Shown: piece by piece, positions 11,143 through 23,362 of the stretch
Layout: every line of letters begins with the position of its first letter
Position numbering within the stretch: position 1 is the first letter of the stretch
Assembly (NCBI GenBank): GCA_000349905.1
Contig: KB722744.1
Coordinates: forward strand, 883,118 to 932,072
DNA length: 48,955 nt
Origin: Volvariella volvacea V23
Lineage: Eukaryota > Basidiomycota > Agaricomycetes > Agaricales > Pluteaceae
Direction of reading: 5' to 3'
Notes under the pieces: model-generated
Told to the model about the DNA's origin: nothing
Database searches by the model: none
What the model saw: only the letters and a program-made list of their open reading frames with translations
Made by a program: the position numbers and the translations under genes

Positions 11143-12361
11143 TCAATCCACACTTTCATCCACTTTCACCACGACTTTCCCTGTTGCTCGGAAAGACATG
11201 ATCCGTTCGTATGCCTTCAGCACATCTTCAAATTCGTACACCGAATCGACGATTGGGGTAAGCTTCCCTGTGCCAACATATAAACGTCAGTCACAACGAA
11301 AACCACTTCACTTACCTTGAGCCAATAATTCCTCCAAAGCGTGCAAATCCTGCACACTGTGCTTTACCATTACTATATGATACGCCCTTGGGATACCCCC
11401 GAGGAATCGAGGCCAATATGCTGCCGCTGCAGTCTTGGTTGTTAACCACAACTGCTTCGCAGACATTCCATGTGGCATAGGGCCTGAAGTGATGAAAACA
11501 CCTCCAGGAGCCAAGTATGCAGGACTGTGCGTGAATAACGCGGGATCGATAAGTCCCACCGCATCAAATATGATGTGGAACTTGGGAGATGGCGGCGAGG
11601 ACACGAGGGCCTGGTGTAGAGGCGCTGCTGTGTAGTCTATAAACTATTAAGGAATCCATTTCAGCTTATCCACCACTAGCAGCACGGCAGTACTATACCT
11701 CATCAGCGCCCATTTTCCTCACAAATCCCTCGTTCTTCGCCGACGCCGAAGCTGTCACCTTGGCCCCTTTCGCCTTTGCAATCTGTATAGCAAAGGCGCC
11801 AACAGACGAACTACCTCCATTTACGAAAACCGACTGCCCCTCTTCCAAATGCCCGAGGTGGATGAGCGCTTGCCACGACGTCAAAGCAACAAGCGTGATT
11901 CCGGCAGCTTGCACGGGTGTGACAGTTGCCGGGCGCTTGATCAAATAGGAAGCCGGTACGCGAACATATTCAGCGAGAGCACCCTGTTTTGTCTTGGTCT
12001 GAAGAGCGGATGGTATGAACCCCAACACTCCATCGCCTACAGCAAACGACGAATCTCCTGGATCCGCGATGACGCCCGAGAAGTCGTGTTCCGCAATGAA
12101 TGGCCGGCGTGCGATAAAGTTTGGTAGGAGTTTCATCAGCTTCCATCCACTGGGTATTTGCTCAAAATCCAGTCCAGTTCAGAATGTTGAAACTCACACT
12201 GGGTTCAACGCGGCTGCTTGGACTCGTACGAGAACCTCACCCGCCTCCAACTTTGACGGAACCGGGTGATCTTGCTTCAACGTCAGTGCTTGGGCAGGCG
12301 TGCCCTGTCGCACGATGATCCATGCTCGCTGCACGGCGGGCCTCGTCAGTGAGGATGCCAT
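11143..12361 (-). CDS. zinc-less MDR-family NAD(P)H oxidoreductase (quinone or enoyl reductase-like)
   Basis: A medium-chain dehydrogenase/reductase in at least four exons. The ATG at 12361 opens MASSLTRPAVQRAWII. A GroES-like domain follows (GEVLVRVQAAALNP, AEHDFSGVI, YVRVPASYLIKRP), then a Rossmann NAD(P)-binding fold with NGGSSSVGAFAIQIAKAKGA, and the C-terminal FHIIFDAVG and KLTPIVDSVYEFEDVLKAYE segments. It ends GKVVVKVDESVD with TGA at 11143-11145. The structural and catalytic zinc cysteines of alcohol dehydrogenases are not seen, which points to the quinone oxidoreductase or trans-enoyl reductase side of the family. The substrate cannot be told from sequence. It precedes the exporter, P450 and regulator genes on the same strand, which suggests a role in modifying or detoxifying a small molecule. 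Confidence 0.9.
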
Positions 12362-12538
12362 TGAATAAGCAACAAGAGTTTAGTGTTGCAGGGTGGCGTG
12401 ACGTGCATGGCGTCAACCTCTGAGGGTTTTATGCGATTACAGTACGAGGTCCAGGCACACGGATGTCATACTCCATTCACACGGCGAAACTGCGGTACCA
12501 ATGGGTATCCTACCTAGACACGCCTAGCAAGACCGAAA

Positions 12539-15500
12539 CTACGCAATATCACTAATCGTCCTCGCATTCCTCCGATTGCCCTCAGTCTCGAACAACGCCT
12601 CAAATTCGCTCGGCTTCTGCCCAATCACACCAAACGCCTCCTGCAGCATACGGCCGAGACGCTCCACCTCTTCCGTCACGCCTTTCATCGTTAACGCATA
12701 TGCAAAGAACAAGAGCTGCCGAGACCCCTTCACTTCACGGTTTCGTACAACATCTAGTTTCCTGATCGCATTGACCTATCCAGTGGTTAGATCAACGATA
12801 ATCAACAGATAAAGTAAAAACACACCAAACGCCTCCGCGCCTTTTCTGCAGGAGGTAGATAAGGTGGGAGTGGTGCCTTCAATCGAAATGCGGATGCCAG
12901 AACAGAAAACCCGAGAATGATATTCCCAACCATTTCGTGTCGTTCCTTGTTCACAGGCACTATAAAATCTCTTCTGACAGACTGTGCATGAAAACCGTGA
13001 GTAGAATGGCTTATTATAGTCTCGACCTCCCTTACCGTATACCACTCCTCCCTCGTGGTCACGCAGCGCATACTATGTAGCTTGTCCAAGATCGTTTGCA
13101 AACTCGTAAGAACATCCCTGTATAGCTTCACTGGGAACGGTCCTTTCAAACGCGGTTCGTGTTGTGCTTGGGCAAGTAGCCCTTGCAATTCGATCAACTT
13201 GATCTGCAGGTGAAGCTCCCTTGCGCTCAAATTAGACTAGATACGCTGGGAATCACAAAATACACCTACATCGCCATGAATTCCTGGATCGAGTTGTTCA
13301 GCCGTGTGTGTGCCGGCCGCGTAAGACTCAAATCATCTAAATGATCGTCGCCCTCATCCTGGAACTCCGGGGCAAATGAATTCGACGCAACAAGCCGAGT
13401 ATACAACCACCCAATATTAAGACAAAACTCTCCAAGAGCCTTGCCAAGCTCTCGACGTGCCTCCGCAGGCCACCAAACTCGGGAGACGATCCAGGCCCAA
13501 ACGACACCTGCTGTGACGGCGAGTGCTCGATGGAACGCCACATCAAGGACCGCAATATCAATCTCGCGAGCGTTGTAACTTGGAAACGAGGGTTGGCAAA
13601 TTGGACGATCCGATGGCACGATTACTCACCAGTAGAGACAGGTCAAATTATAAGTCAGCAAGACGAACCGTGATGCTGACAGGTATTGCGGCTTGGAGAG
13701 TGCATAATAGAAACACGGCAACGAAAAGAAGAAACCAAAGATCGAAAGTACTACAGGGTTTTCCGGGAACGCAGAGTAAATGCCTGCGGCCACAGTTGCT
13801 CCAAATCTGGAGTTCTAGTCAAGGTCGCGTAATCAAACGAAAGAAATGTTACTGACAAGGTACCCAAGACGCGTTGGAGTCCGAGCCAATTCGTCTGAAC
13901 GTTGGATAACAATCAGAGACCCACACGTAAATAGGTGACCAAACTCACCGCTCCGATTGTGGGCGATATCACGACAAAAAACTGCATACACATAGAGTAA
14001 ATACTCAAGCCTAAAGGACGCATCTAACCAGCTTACGGAAATCAATGCCCAATCACCCCAATACTCCACGAAAATCCCTCGGGTCTGTTCAAAAAACGCA
14101 GGCGCAGCCAATAATGCGGTCGCCATTCCAGCTTTAATAGCATATTTCGTGTCTCGCTCCTTGAGTCGTTTGCTCAAAGCCCATATCCTCTGCCCAACCC
14201 GACCCCAGAATGATAACTCTTCACGACCTGGAGTTTGAATCGTATTGGGTGCGTGGGGGCGAACCTTGGGAAATACCGGAGGGGCATTCCGATGCGGTGG
14301 TATAATATATGCGGCTATAGATGTCACAATGATGAGAGGACGACAGAAAACACGATAAAGAGACATACAAATGCTCTTCCTCAAACCGGGCCGCTTGCTC
14401 GTCCAGCTACCTGAATTACCAAGTAACCAGTACCCATCCTGACCATGTCGATCTCTTAATCCACAACACCCACATGTGACAAAGCTGAACGCATTTCTGA
14501 CCCAGCGTGCAACCCGTAGCCACCACGCAGGGCGATTTGCCCTGCGTTTTTCGTATGCAAATATCCTAGCCATAGCGTCAACAAGAGACATGAGCTCCCT
14601 AGAGAACTCCTGTAACGTAAAAATGAAACTACCCATTCCGCACATGAGTATGTCATCGAAAAAAGGAGTGAAGAAGACGTACAAATAAACAAGAAACACA
14701 GACTCATTATCAGGACTCGTAAAGAGGGAGTTATCCAATCCTATATCCGATCCATGGATGCTTTCTGCCCCGCCGAGGTTGGGTGTCAAGTACCCCGTGC
14801 TAGAACTCACGCTAGCACTGATGTCGGAACGTCGATATAATCGTAGTACAGCGTGATTGCTCGTACTTTCAAATCGTTTAAGTGCTCGTTCAATTTTGTC
14901 CACTAGTTGGAAGAATTCTTGGGGTTGAATGCCCGAGTCACTACGATGCTGTTTTCGACGGGACCTCCCTTGATCACGACTTTTGGGACGCCGCGCAAGT
15001 ATAAATGTCTCTCGAAGACGAGATAACGACGCCGCACACGCTTTCTACGATGCCAATAAGAAACCGGACATATAAAATATTTCACACATACAGATAAAGC
15101 ACTCAACGGAGGACCCAGCTCTTCCACCAGATCGCCGAACATTGCCGCTGCAGCTCTAAGTAGGGCATTGTCTTCATCGTCTTCACCCTCAATTCCAGGC
15201 ACTGCTTCCTCGGGCCGCTGCTTTCCTCTTCCCGCAAGCACGCCCGCCTTTGCCAACTCGTACTGCAGACGAGTGCCACTGCGAAGGCCGTTCAGATGCT
15301 GCGCAAGTCTATTCAGGGAGTCAACGGCGTCTTCGTATGCCCTTCTACCGGCAGCGTCACCGAGTGGCCCAATTCCTGGTGTACCAGACGTAGTCGGTAG
15401 GGTTCCACTACCTTCCCGGTCTCCCAACCCCCTAAACACCCATTCAGTCCGAGCTTCCACCAAACTTTTCTTCAGACTGGTGAAACTACTTTGATGCCCG

Positions 15501-17172
15501 TCCACTGCCTTTTTCACCTTCTCATAGCTTAGTTTCCTTCCCCTTCGCGCATCTGGCATCTCGCTCGAGTCGTAATCTGCAGCTTCCCCAAGGAACACTC
15601 CAACCAGCATACCGAGGAGGACACTAAAGCTTTCCAGGGTATTTTCCATGTTCCGTCGTAATCCAGCGAGCGCGCTTTGCGGCCACAGGCAAAAACAAAT
15701 GAGATTAGATATAAGGGCTCCAATCAAGACGATCGTCGAGACCTGGAGTAGCATCTCGAAGCCACCCTCCTTGACGACTCTAACAAAAGTGTGAGTATTC
15801 CTGAATGAAAGAGCCAAGATGAGCCTTACACGACGAAAATCATGATCGCCGTCATGCTGCATGCTGCAGAACAGGATAAGCATAAGATATGGAACAACGA
15901 TTGCGCCCGCACCTGTATTGAACGATGGATTCGCCTTTTGAAAATATTAGAAACAACGCATATACGCAGGTATGCTCGACTTGCCATCCAAACTTTCATC
16001 CACGCAGTAACACTCATCGCCGTTCCGATCCAAACAATCACGCTGACATCAAGTAGCCAATCCCATTCGTAAGGGACCTGTCGTTCCAACCACCAGTACA
16101 ATCCCATTGACATCAAGCACACGAAGGCGGAATAGATTAGTCCTGCCAGGCAGAACAAGTCGGCTTCTAACATGGCGCCCGTGGTTTTGGCAGGGTTGAA
16201 GTATACGGCACTGTAGCATATATATTAGTCGCACTACACAAAAAGGAGGTTGAGAACGGACATCGTAGCCACCATATGCCCACTGGGTGAAGGCCGCCTG
16301 CCCCCTGTACCATCACGTACGCCATATGAGGTAATGTCACTCATGAGACCAGAAAGATGAGGAGAAAATGTGAACAGAGACGCGATAAAGTAGGCGATGG
16401 AGCATTTGAAAATGTTGCGGTAGAGGATCGGAAGAGGGCCGGGGGTTATGCGATCGATAACGCGAGTCAAGAAGGAGCGAGTCTGCAAGGGTGGTGGGCC
16501 AGTAGGTGTACTTTGACCACTTTCATCTTCACTATCGCTGGAATCGGAGGAATAGTCGTCAGAGTCGTATTCACGTAGTGATGGAAGTCTTCGCGTTCCG
16601 GAGTTGTGGCGTGGTTCGAATTGTTCAGGTATTGGCGTTTGCAAGAGATTGGGCGATTGGGAGTCCATTATGCTTGTTTCATAGTCCGTAGCTGCACTCG
16701 ACTCCTGTGTCACGGTCGACTCTTGATTGGGCTGAGAGCGACTAGGACGTCGTGTCGTGCTTGGGCTCCGTAGTTGACCCTCGTTCTCCATTGTTTGCTC
16801 GAATAACGACCACTGCCTGTCGGGTTGGGATGAATTGCCTAGGATAGCAGAAGTGATACCATGGCGGGTGGAACTAGGAGCAGGGGAGGTGGGTGGGCGT
16901 CGACGTATGAGCAAGGGGGATGAAGTACTCCTATGGCTAATTGATGGGCGCACTGTCTGCGACGACGAGTCTACGCTTGAGGCTACCTGATCTCCTGAAC
17001 TGGCGGGAAGCCACGTCGCGGCCACCCGGTGAGAGGAGTCGTGTTGGAGCATCGCCTCCGGCGAACCAACGATTTGAGCGAAGTCGCCATAGGTAGCCGA
17101 TGGGTCGTCTTCTCGAGAACTTGGGATGGGAATGGGATTCGATGCTCGAGTATGCTCCTGTTCGTTAGACAT
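12539..17172 (-). CDS. large FUSC/ArAE_2-type membrane transporter with DUF2421-like C-terminus
   Basis: A long multi-exon membrane protein, of the order of 1,200 codons by summing open exons. The start ATG is at 17172 (MSNEQEHTR). The N-terminal 250 or so residues are Ser/Pro-rich and disordered with an acidic run (DSDDYSSDSSDSEDES), then comes a first membrane block (LYRNIFKCSIAYFIASLFTF, FCLAGLIYSAFVCLMSMGLY, VSVIVWIGTAMSVTAW). A charged middle region follows, then a second block (YAIKAGMATALLAAPAFFEQ, GIFVEYWGDWALIS, LAVTAGVVWAWIVSRVWWP) and a conserved helical tail ending ARTISDIA at 12539. The double six-helix layout matches the fungal family annotated as ER transporter/aromatic acid exporter-like with DUF2421, which includes S. 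pombe Bre4 (brefeldin A sensitivity). The inferred role is export or tolerance of amphiphilic small molecules; the substrate is unknown. Confidence 0.88.
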
Positions 17173-17542
17173 CAAATGACGAGGAGCTCGGCGAGGCTAA
17201 GCTTAGGACAGCCTGGGCGATAACCTTGCGGGAAGCCCAGCAGCAGAACAAAGGGCAACATTGACGTCCAGACTTTACACCTGTTTACCCAGCTCTGCAC
17301 CTGTTTACGCACTGGTGCCATAGCAGATGCCACGCCGGCGCACCGTGGTTGGCGTCTGTGGGGTCTGAGGCATATATGTGTAGAGGATGGGAGGGTATGA
17401 TAGAGATCAGGATACAGTTGTAGTCCTTGCACGGGTTTGGGCCTCATCAATGCCGAGAAATTCAAATTCCGGAACTTAACCCTGAGCCCATGCTACGATG
17501 CTATAACTCCGGAACAATTCAAACACATGCACATTACAAGTA

Positions 17543-19706
17543 CTATGTCCTATCGGTTAATACAACTGGAAGCTTTCCTCTATTAGTTATAAAATAGTCC
17601 TTCATGTCCTTCTCCCACTGGAGGGGATCATATCCAGGCGCAAGCTTCACATGAAATGCCCGAATAATGGAAACAATGACCGTCCTCAGCTCCTGCTGAG
17701 CTAGGCGCTTACCGATGCAATCAGCCGGTCCATAAGAAAATGGTATGAACGCCGAAGCGTCGTGCACTACTCTTCCCCTATCAAGAAAGACCTCTGGCTC
17801 CAACGCAATTTGTGCATCTTCTGGTAGCCATCGTTCTGGAAGGAATCGATCAACAAACGGGGAGAAGTATCGTTCGCTGCGCTGCATCGTGTACAGGTGG
17901 ACGTATGCCGTCGTTCCTCTGGGGAGGAAGCTAACCAAGACCGTCAACGACATCTCGATCAAGCAGTGATGACACCTTACTGGGGTCCGACGTTCTGCCC
18001 AGGTATAGTTCTGTCTGGAGAGCGAGGGCTTCCGCTGAGAACCGGTGGGTACAACCTCAAGGTTTCATTTCTGTAAAGCGGTTAGGACTTGACTTTGCAT
18101 CGCTTAACGGCACTTGCATCACAGCATTAAGATATGGCAGCTTTCCAAGTTCGACGACGTCATCGATCTTGCCATCCAGTGCATCCACCTCCTTCTGGAG
18201 TCGTTTATAAGCAACTGGATGGCGAGCTAGCAGCCAAAACACGTTCGCAAGTGTGGTTGCAATTGTGTCCGAGCCAGCAACGATCGCTAGCGACGAGTCG
18301 TTCACGAGTTGTTCCACTGAGAGCGTGTCAACACCCTCTCCTTCTTCATCCATCTGCAAGCAAATGAGTTTGCCCTACTCTGCTCTTGAGGCCATTAACG
18401 CACCAAATGATAGACCAAGTCCTTATATCTCGATCCACTTTGTTGACGCCTCAGAATGCGTTCATTTCCATACGTCCGGAATTCGTGTAACTGTCTTGCG
18501 ATGAACGGAATCTTCAGCGAAAATTCGCCGAGCCACGGAAGGTGTGACAGCACAATTCCCGGTCTAATAAAATAAGTCAATTGATTATTCGATGATGGAA
18601 GGAAGATGGCAGGGCGATTGACTTACGCCTGAGCCTCGTCTAGCAATTTCCAGATGCGGTCAAAATCCTGGTTATGAATCATTTCCGGCCCACTCCCGAA
18701 TCTGCTCCCATTCATTAAGCGTTATATATTTCCATAAAATATCACGAATTTCACTCACATCATATCGCTCATAATGTCGTGCCTGTGAAATCACCACCGA
18801 TGAGAAGAGTCCGGTTATGCGCATACCCATACGTACGCCAGCCAATTCAGCCATGCGCTCAAATCCGTCTCTTGTCCCTTGATCTTCTTCAAACTTTCGA
18901 CCAACTGAGCCGTCCGCTTCTTAACCAGGACATGGTACCCTTTGACAGCCTCAGCGGAGAAACCCCTACTCCAAATCTTCCGCAACTTGGAGTGCACCCC
19001 AAGGTCTCTCACGCCAACCAAACTCCGGTGAGATTTCTGGTCTGCAAACTGGCCGTCCCAGACTAGGGAGGAGGACCGTCAAGCGACCGCCCCGGAAAAG
19101 GATGGGTGAGTGGTTCGCTTACAAGGGCCTTTTGGCAGTCCATGTGCGCCCATCAATGGTTGTATGAGACTCGCGCTAGCGAAGGAAATCTCATTGGGCC
19201 CTGTCACCCAGTTAATCACCTACAACCGAACAAGCCAAAAGCCGAAACAGCACACCTGTTCTCACAATATCCCCATACTTTGCGTGCAAGTCGTGGACAT
19301 ACAGATGCTGCTTTCCCTTCCACGCAACATACGCAAACCATATCTTTGTCACCTTGCAGATCACCGGTCCGGGGTACTTTGCCAGAGGATGGAACGGAGA
19401 AAGGCGGTACGCGACGGTTGAGGCGATCAATGTGGAGAGGTACAGAGGCGGTGTCGTTCCCAGAGAGACGAGGACGTTGGGGAAGCATGGTCGAAGAAGA
19501 ATCGAGAGCCAGATGGGAATTGCGAGGAGAAGCGCGCCCAAGGCACTCAAGCTGCGAGGCTCGACATGCTTGAAAGCAAGATGGCATCCCTGCGATGACG
19601 TCGTTAGTTATCGAACGTAGCTAAGCGAGGATATCAAGGTACGCACCACGCCACTGATTATAATGATACAGTATGCCTGCTGGGTGCTCAGCGAATGTGG
19701 AAGCAT
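17543..19706 (-). CDS. cytochrome P450 monooxygenase
   Basis: A membrane-anchored haem-thiolate oxygenase. The ATG at 19706 opens MLPHSLSTQQAYCIIII. An intron beginning GTGCGT and ending GCAG joins GV to GCHLAFKHVEPRSL, and a second hydrophobic segment (LGALLLAIPIWLSILL) gives a two-helix N-terminus, followed by LAKYPGP. Downstream are the I-helix oxygen-binding AGSDT, the K-helix ETLRLYPP (ExxR), the PERW of the meander (FLPERWLPEDA) and the haem loop FSYGPADCIGKRLA with the cysteine ligand. All key residues are present and the gene looks intact, ending TAG at 17543. The pattern resembles basidiomycete P450s annotated as high-nitrogen-upregulated monooxygenases, but I cannot assign a CYP number. 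It lies about 370 bp upstream of the exporter start in the same direction. Confidence 0.93.
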
Positions 19707-20940
19707 TCTTCGTGGAGGGAAAACCTAAGCACGAGCTGGGGGATAAGCATGTCGTCTCCCCATTATATAGGGCGCTCATTAATCGGCACACATTGTCTTT
19801 TTTGGAGGCCCGAGAAAGTGCTCAAGCAGAGATGAGGCGCTTTTCGGATTGGCCATCTCCATTTAAGAAGTATAGGAAGCGAAACCTAGGTTGACAGCGT
19901 GATAATTGTGGTTCCTTTTTGAATTGGATTCCGCAGATGTATCGCTCGGGCATAACTGACTACTCGGCACGCATGTCGAAGAAGGCGCAGAAGACCAGAA
20001 GCCGTCTTGATGTGTGCGCTGAACGCCACGGCGCTTAAAAGCACCGACGATTAGGCTTGGATAATTGCGGCAGGTGGGAGGACAGGACCCCTCACTGTGT
20101 CAATCTGCATAGCACCACTACGCAATTCGTGCTGCTGGATCCCAGTCGGGGTACACCACAAAGCCAGAAGCAAAAGCTAACCGCCACAGGCATACCATCG
20201 GAATCAAATTACGTCACAGAAATTAGCACGTTGATCTTTTTACAACACCCGATACTTATCTGCCAATGCAAACCCCACAAGTAACCTTGCCAGCACTCAC
20301 GATATCACGCAGCGTTTCAGACACCAAAACACTCCCGGCGCCGCATTCCCCAAAAAACTGCCACCGGTGTGGGAACTCCCACTCACAGCCGCAACCCTCC
20401 TGTTCAGGAAGATCATGTGTCAGCATCAGCGTGATCAAGCTTCTGTGGCTCCCTGGTCTCCACCAAGCGTTGTGAAGAGTAGATGGATAACAAGGTCCTC
20501 CCCTTGCTGCGGCCGCCGACCCAGCCGTGCCGTCGTCGAGGCGAGACTCGAATCATTCCGTCCTCCCTGACGTTGGGCACTTCGGGTAGCGCGAAACCAA
20601 TTCCTTAGACCGAGGCCAGTGGTGCTAGCTCCTTACCGTCAAGTCTGTGATGCGATCATCGTGATGTGAGTCGAAAAGGGCCTATGCCATTAGTATGGAA
20701 TCGAAACGAATGTAAAGCGAGTTTGTCAAAAACTGGATGAAGGGAAAGCGCAAAGGTGATAATGTAAAGGAGCGAACAATGGGCAACGAATACGAATGGG
20801 CAATAACGAAGGGGGGATTGTGTCCGTAGAGGAACTGGTACAGTAAATTAGGAGCATTAATCGTAGGGAATTGTACAGTGTCATCAGTGAAACTTTACAT
20901 GAGCAGAATGATCGTAAGTAGGAGATCCAAAAGACCGGAT
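19707..20940. other. P450 upstream region
   Basis: The intergenic DNA upstream of the P450 start. Its short frames have no recognisable products or splice pattern. A TATA-like ATTATATAGG occurs near 19761, about 60 bp upstream of the P450 ATG, and may be its promoter. I see no RNA gene. Confidence 0.4.
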
Positions 20941-20994
20941 GTCCAAAAAGCCGTCAAAGTCTGAGTGTCCTTGTGAAAAAATGTCAAAGAATTA

Positions 20995-21162
20995 GTCCGT
21001 ATAATGATAGTCCAAGCAAGTCCGAAGCAAAGGTCGAGATAGTCCGAAAAAGTACAAGTGTCCGATAAGGTGTCCTTTTGCGTGAACGAAGAGAGGTAGC
21101 AAAAACAACTGGTTCATGAGCATGAACGTCCGTGGTCCAATGTCCGATGTATAAAGTGTCCG
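20995..21162 (+). promoter_or_regulatory. strand-biased GTCCG (CGGAC) motif array
   Basis: Seven GTCCG words begin at 20995, 21020, 21042, 21060, 21128, 21142 and 21158, inside about 240 bp that hold roughly twelve GTCC words, all on the plus strand. The minus-strand form CGGAC contains the CGG triplet recognised by Zn2Cys6 regulators. The array sits just downstream of such a regulator gene and about 1.3 kb upstream of the P450 start. Spacing is irregular, so it is not a simple tandem repeat. Its use as a binding platform is inference. Confidence 0.4.
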
Positions 21163-21210
21163 TTTGTTAAGGTTGTATGGTAACTCTGACCTGATCTAGG
21201 CGTTTTTGAA

Positions 21211-23362
21211 TTATGGGAATGCTTCGATCTGATGAATCGCTTCAACTCGCCGCACGGTGGAGGATGATATGAACTTACTTGCGAGGGGATACTGCGTGCT
21301 GAGAGTCGTCAAGGCATATAGAATGGTTCCAATGTCACTGCGCAACCCATTAGAGTCCCCCATCATTATCCACCCCTTTTCTAAAGCATCAAGCTCCATC
21401 GTCAAGGCGTCAGCGGCGTAATTTAAGCAAGGCTATGAATTGCGGATTGTGAATCGCCGCATGGGTCAATAGAACGTATGGACTCACAATGACTATGGGA
21501 TCCAAATAAGACAGATCCTCCTTTGTGATTTGGCGGACAATGTTCGCACACGCCTTGGACGCATGAGAACACTTGCCAAACGACACTGGATCGTCCCTCG
21601 CAAAAGTAGAGTGGAGTCGTAGGACTGACGCCTGCACCAGCAGATGAGAGCAGATGATCTCGTATTTTTCCGACAGGTCCGTAGTATTAAGCTGGTGTAT
21701 CGGGAGAAGGTCTGATTGGAATTGGGAGATGACGTTTTCAACAACGGCCGAGTCCTCCATGATGCTACTGTTGGTCTTGAATACCAGGTTCACTTGAAGC
21801 ACGGGTGAGCAAACAGCCGAATGGAGTAACCGTCGTCACACCTACCAGATGTCCAGCTTGAAGCGATGGCATCAGAACGAGAGAACAGCGCTGAGGCCTT
21901 GACGCGCATTGCTGCGGAAGACAACGCAGAGGGGAAAAATTGGCCCTCGAGGAATGCGCCAATTGTTCTGTACCGCATTCGTTCCGTGAGGTTGTCCTGT
22001 CCAATAATATTAATCACAAGCGGACGAAACGCGCATCAGGACGTACAAGCTGATACTCTGATGCCGGCCAAGGGCATTCAATTGAGTGACCATCAGGAAG
22101 GAGGGAGGGGCGTCTCGTCACAACAGACCAGCAAAGATCGAGGTTGTAAACCTGCCAGAACGTTAATGTGCATTGACTCGTTCGAAGATCAGAAGTCGAG
22201 ATGCGAAGGTCGTATATATCCTTCGGCGTGGGGTTCATTTCATGAAGTCCATGCTGCAGCGCGAGTGTCGTAGCGCTACTCGCGTGATAACCTCCTTCAA
22301 GGAGCCGCCCATTGGCGAAAAAATAAGTTGCAAGAAGACATGACGCTTGAATGGTTTCAATAAGGTGGCTCCCAGAGCGCAATGCCTGTCGTAAATGGTC
22401 AAGGGTGTGAGCTAGATAGTGTTCCTGGTGCTGAAAAAGAGGAGCTCCGCGCGAGAAGAAGCAAGCCCACATAAAGATGGCGTTCATAAGTACCGGATGA
22501 TTTTCAGGCTGCTGGCCCATGACAAGTCTCTCCCGAATAGGCTGCAGCGATATAGGAAGCCCCGTCTGGTGTTGATGTGTGGCGAAGATATCCAGCCTTT
22601 CGAGGAATACGACATCACGACAAGACGTCCTGAAGAATGGACTGACTCACATATATAATGATATCTCCGGTCGGGGCGGGAGTTGTACATGGTGGTCCGG
22701 AAAATAGACGGGCTGGCTTAGTGGGACGGGGGAGGGGGAAGATGTTGTCTGGGCCGTATTAGTGTGACTCAGCAACGGTGTGGCGATCTATTGCTTACCG
22801 GCAGAGTTGACCAGGAGCCATGGGGGGAGCCGTGCGAATCTTTAAGCCCTGTGTGTTATTGATTGGACAGAACAATAGACGACTGGGCGACAACTGACCT
22901 AGTATGAACGGCGGCGACGACAGGTCGTCTGAGGAATCATAAGAGGAAGATGATGCCGACAGTGGTCGCAAGCTGTGTGGATCATGCAACACAACGGACG
23001 ATGGATTGTGATCGGCACCCTCTAGTTCCCGCACCCGCTCTTGCAGCCGCATCACCTCTTCCCTCAGCAATTGTGTCCGGGTTTTGCCCTTTCCATCATC
23101 GTACTCACATCCCTCAGGTTTTTTGGCACGACAGCATTGTTGGCATGCGGGCTTAACGCCATCGCATTTCTAAGGCAGCCAGTTAAGCCATCGGATATCG
23201 AGACCTATTAAGAGCGGCGTACCATTTTCCGTTTCCTACACCAGGCGTCAACAACAAGCGGCGACATCGATTAGGGCATACTCACCTGCATCGTAGACAA
23301 GCCTTGCCGCGTTGCAGCGTAGTCTGCGACGCTCCTTTTCCCTCCGGGGACTTGTTGGTCAT
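21211..23362 (-). CDS. Zn2Cys6 fungal transcription factor
   Basis: A nuclear DNA-binding regulator. The binuclear zinc cluster is assembled across two introns: RGKACLRCR (about 23300), a micro-exon giving KRKM (about 23225), then KCDGVKPACQQCC and PEGC (about 23150-23090), so the spacing is CX2CX6CX6CX2CX8C. A heptad-like linker follows (LREEVMRLQERVRELEG), then a Ser-rich stretch and the fungal-specific regulatory domain (HPVLMNAIFMWACFFSRG, LIETIQASCLLATYFFANGR, FWQVYNLDLCWSVVTRRPSL). The C-terminus continues over a 57-nt intron near 21490 to about 21211. The start is unclear: the ATG at 23362 is one base out of frame with the zinc cluster, and that frame has a stop at the same place, so an upstream exon is needed. 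It is probably the local regulator of the P450 and exporter genes. Confidence 0.88.
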
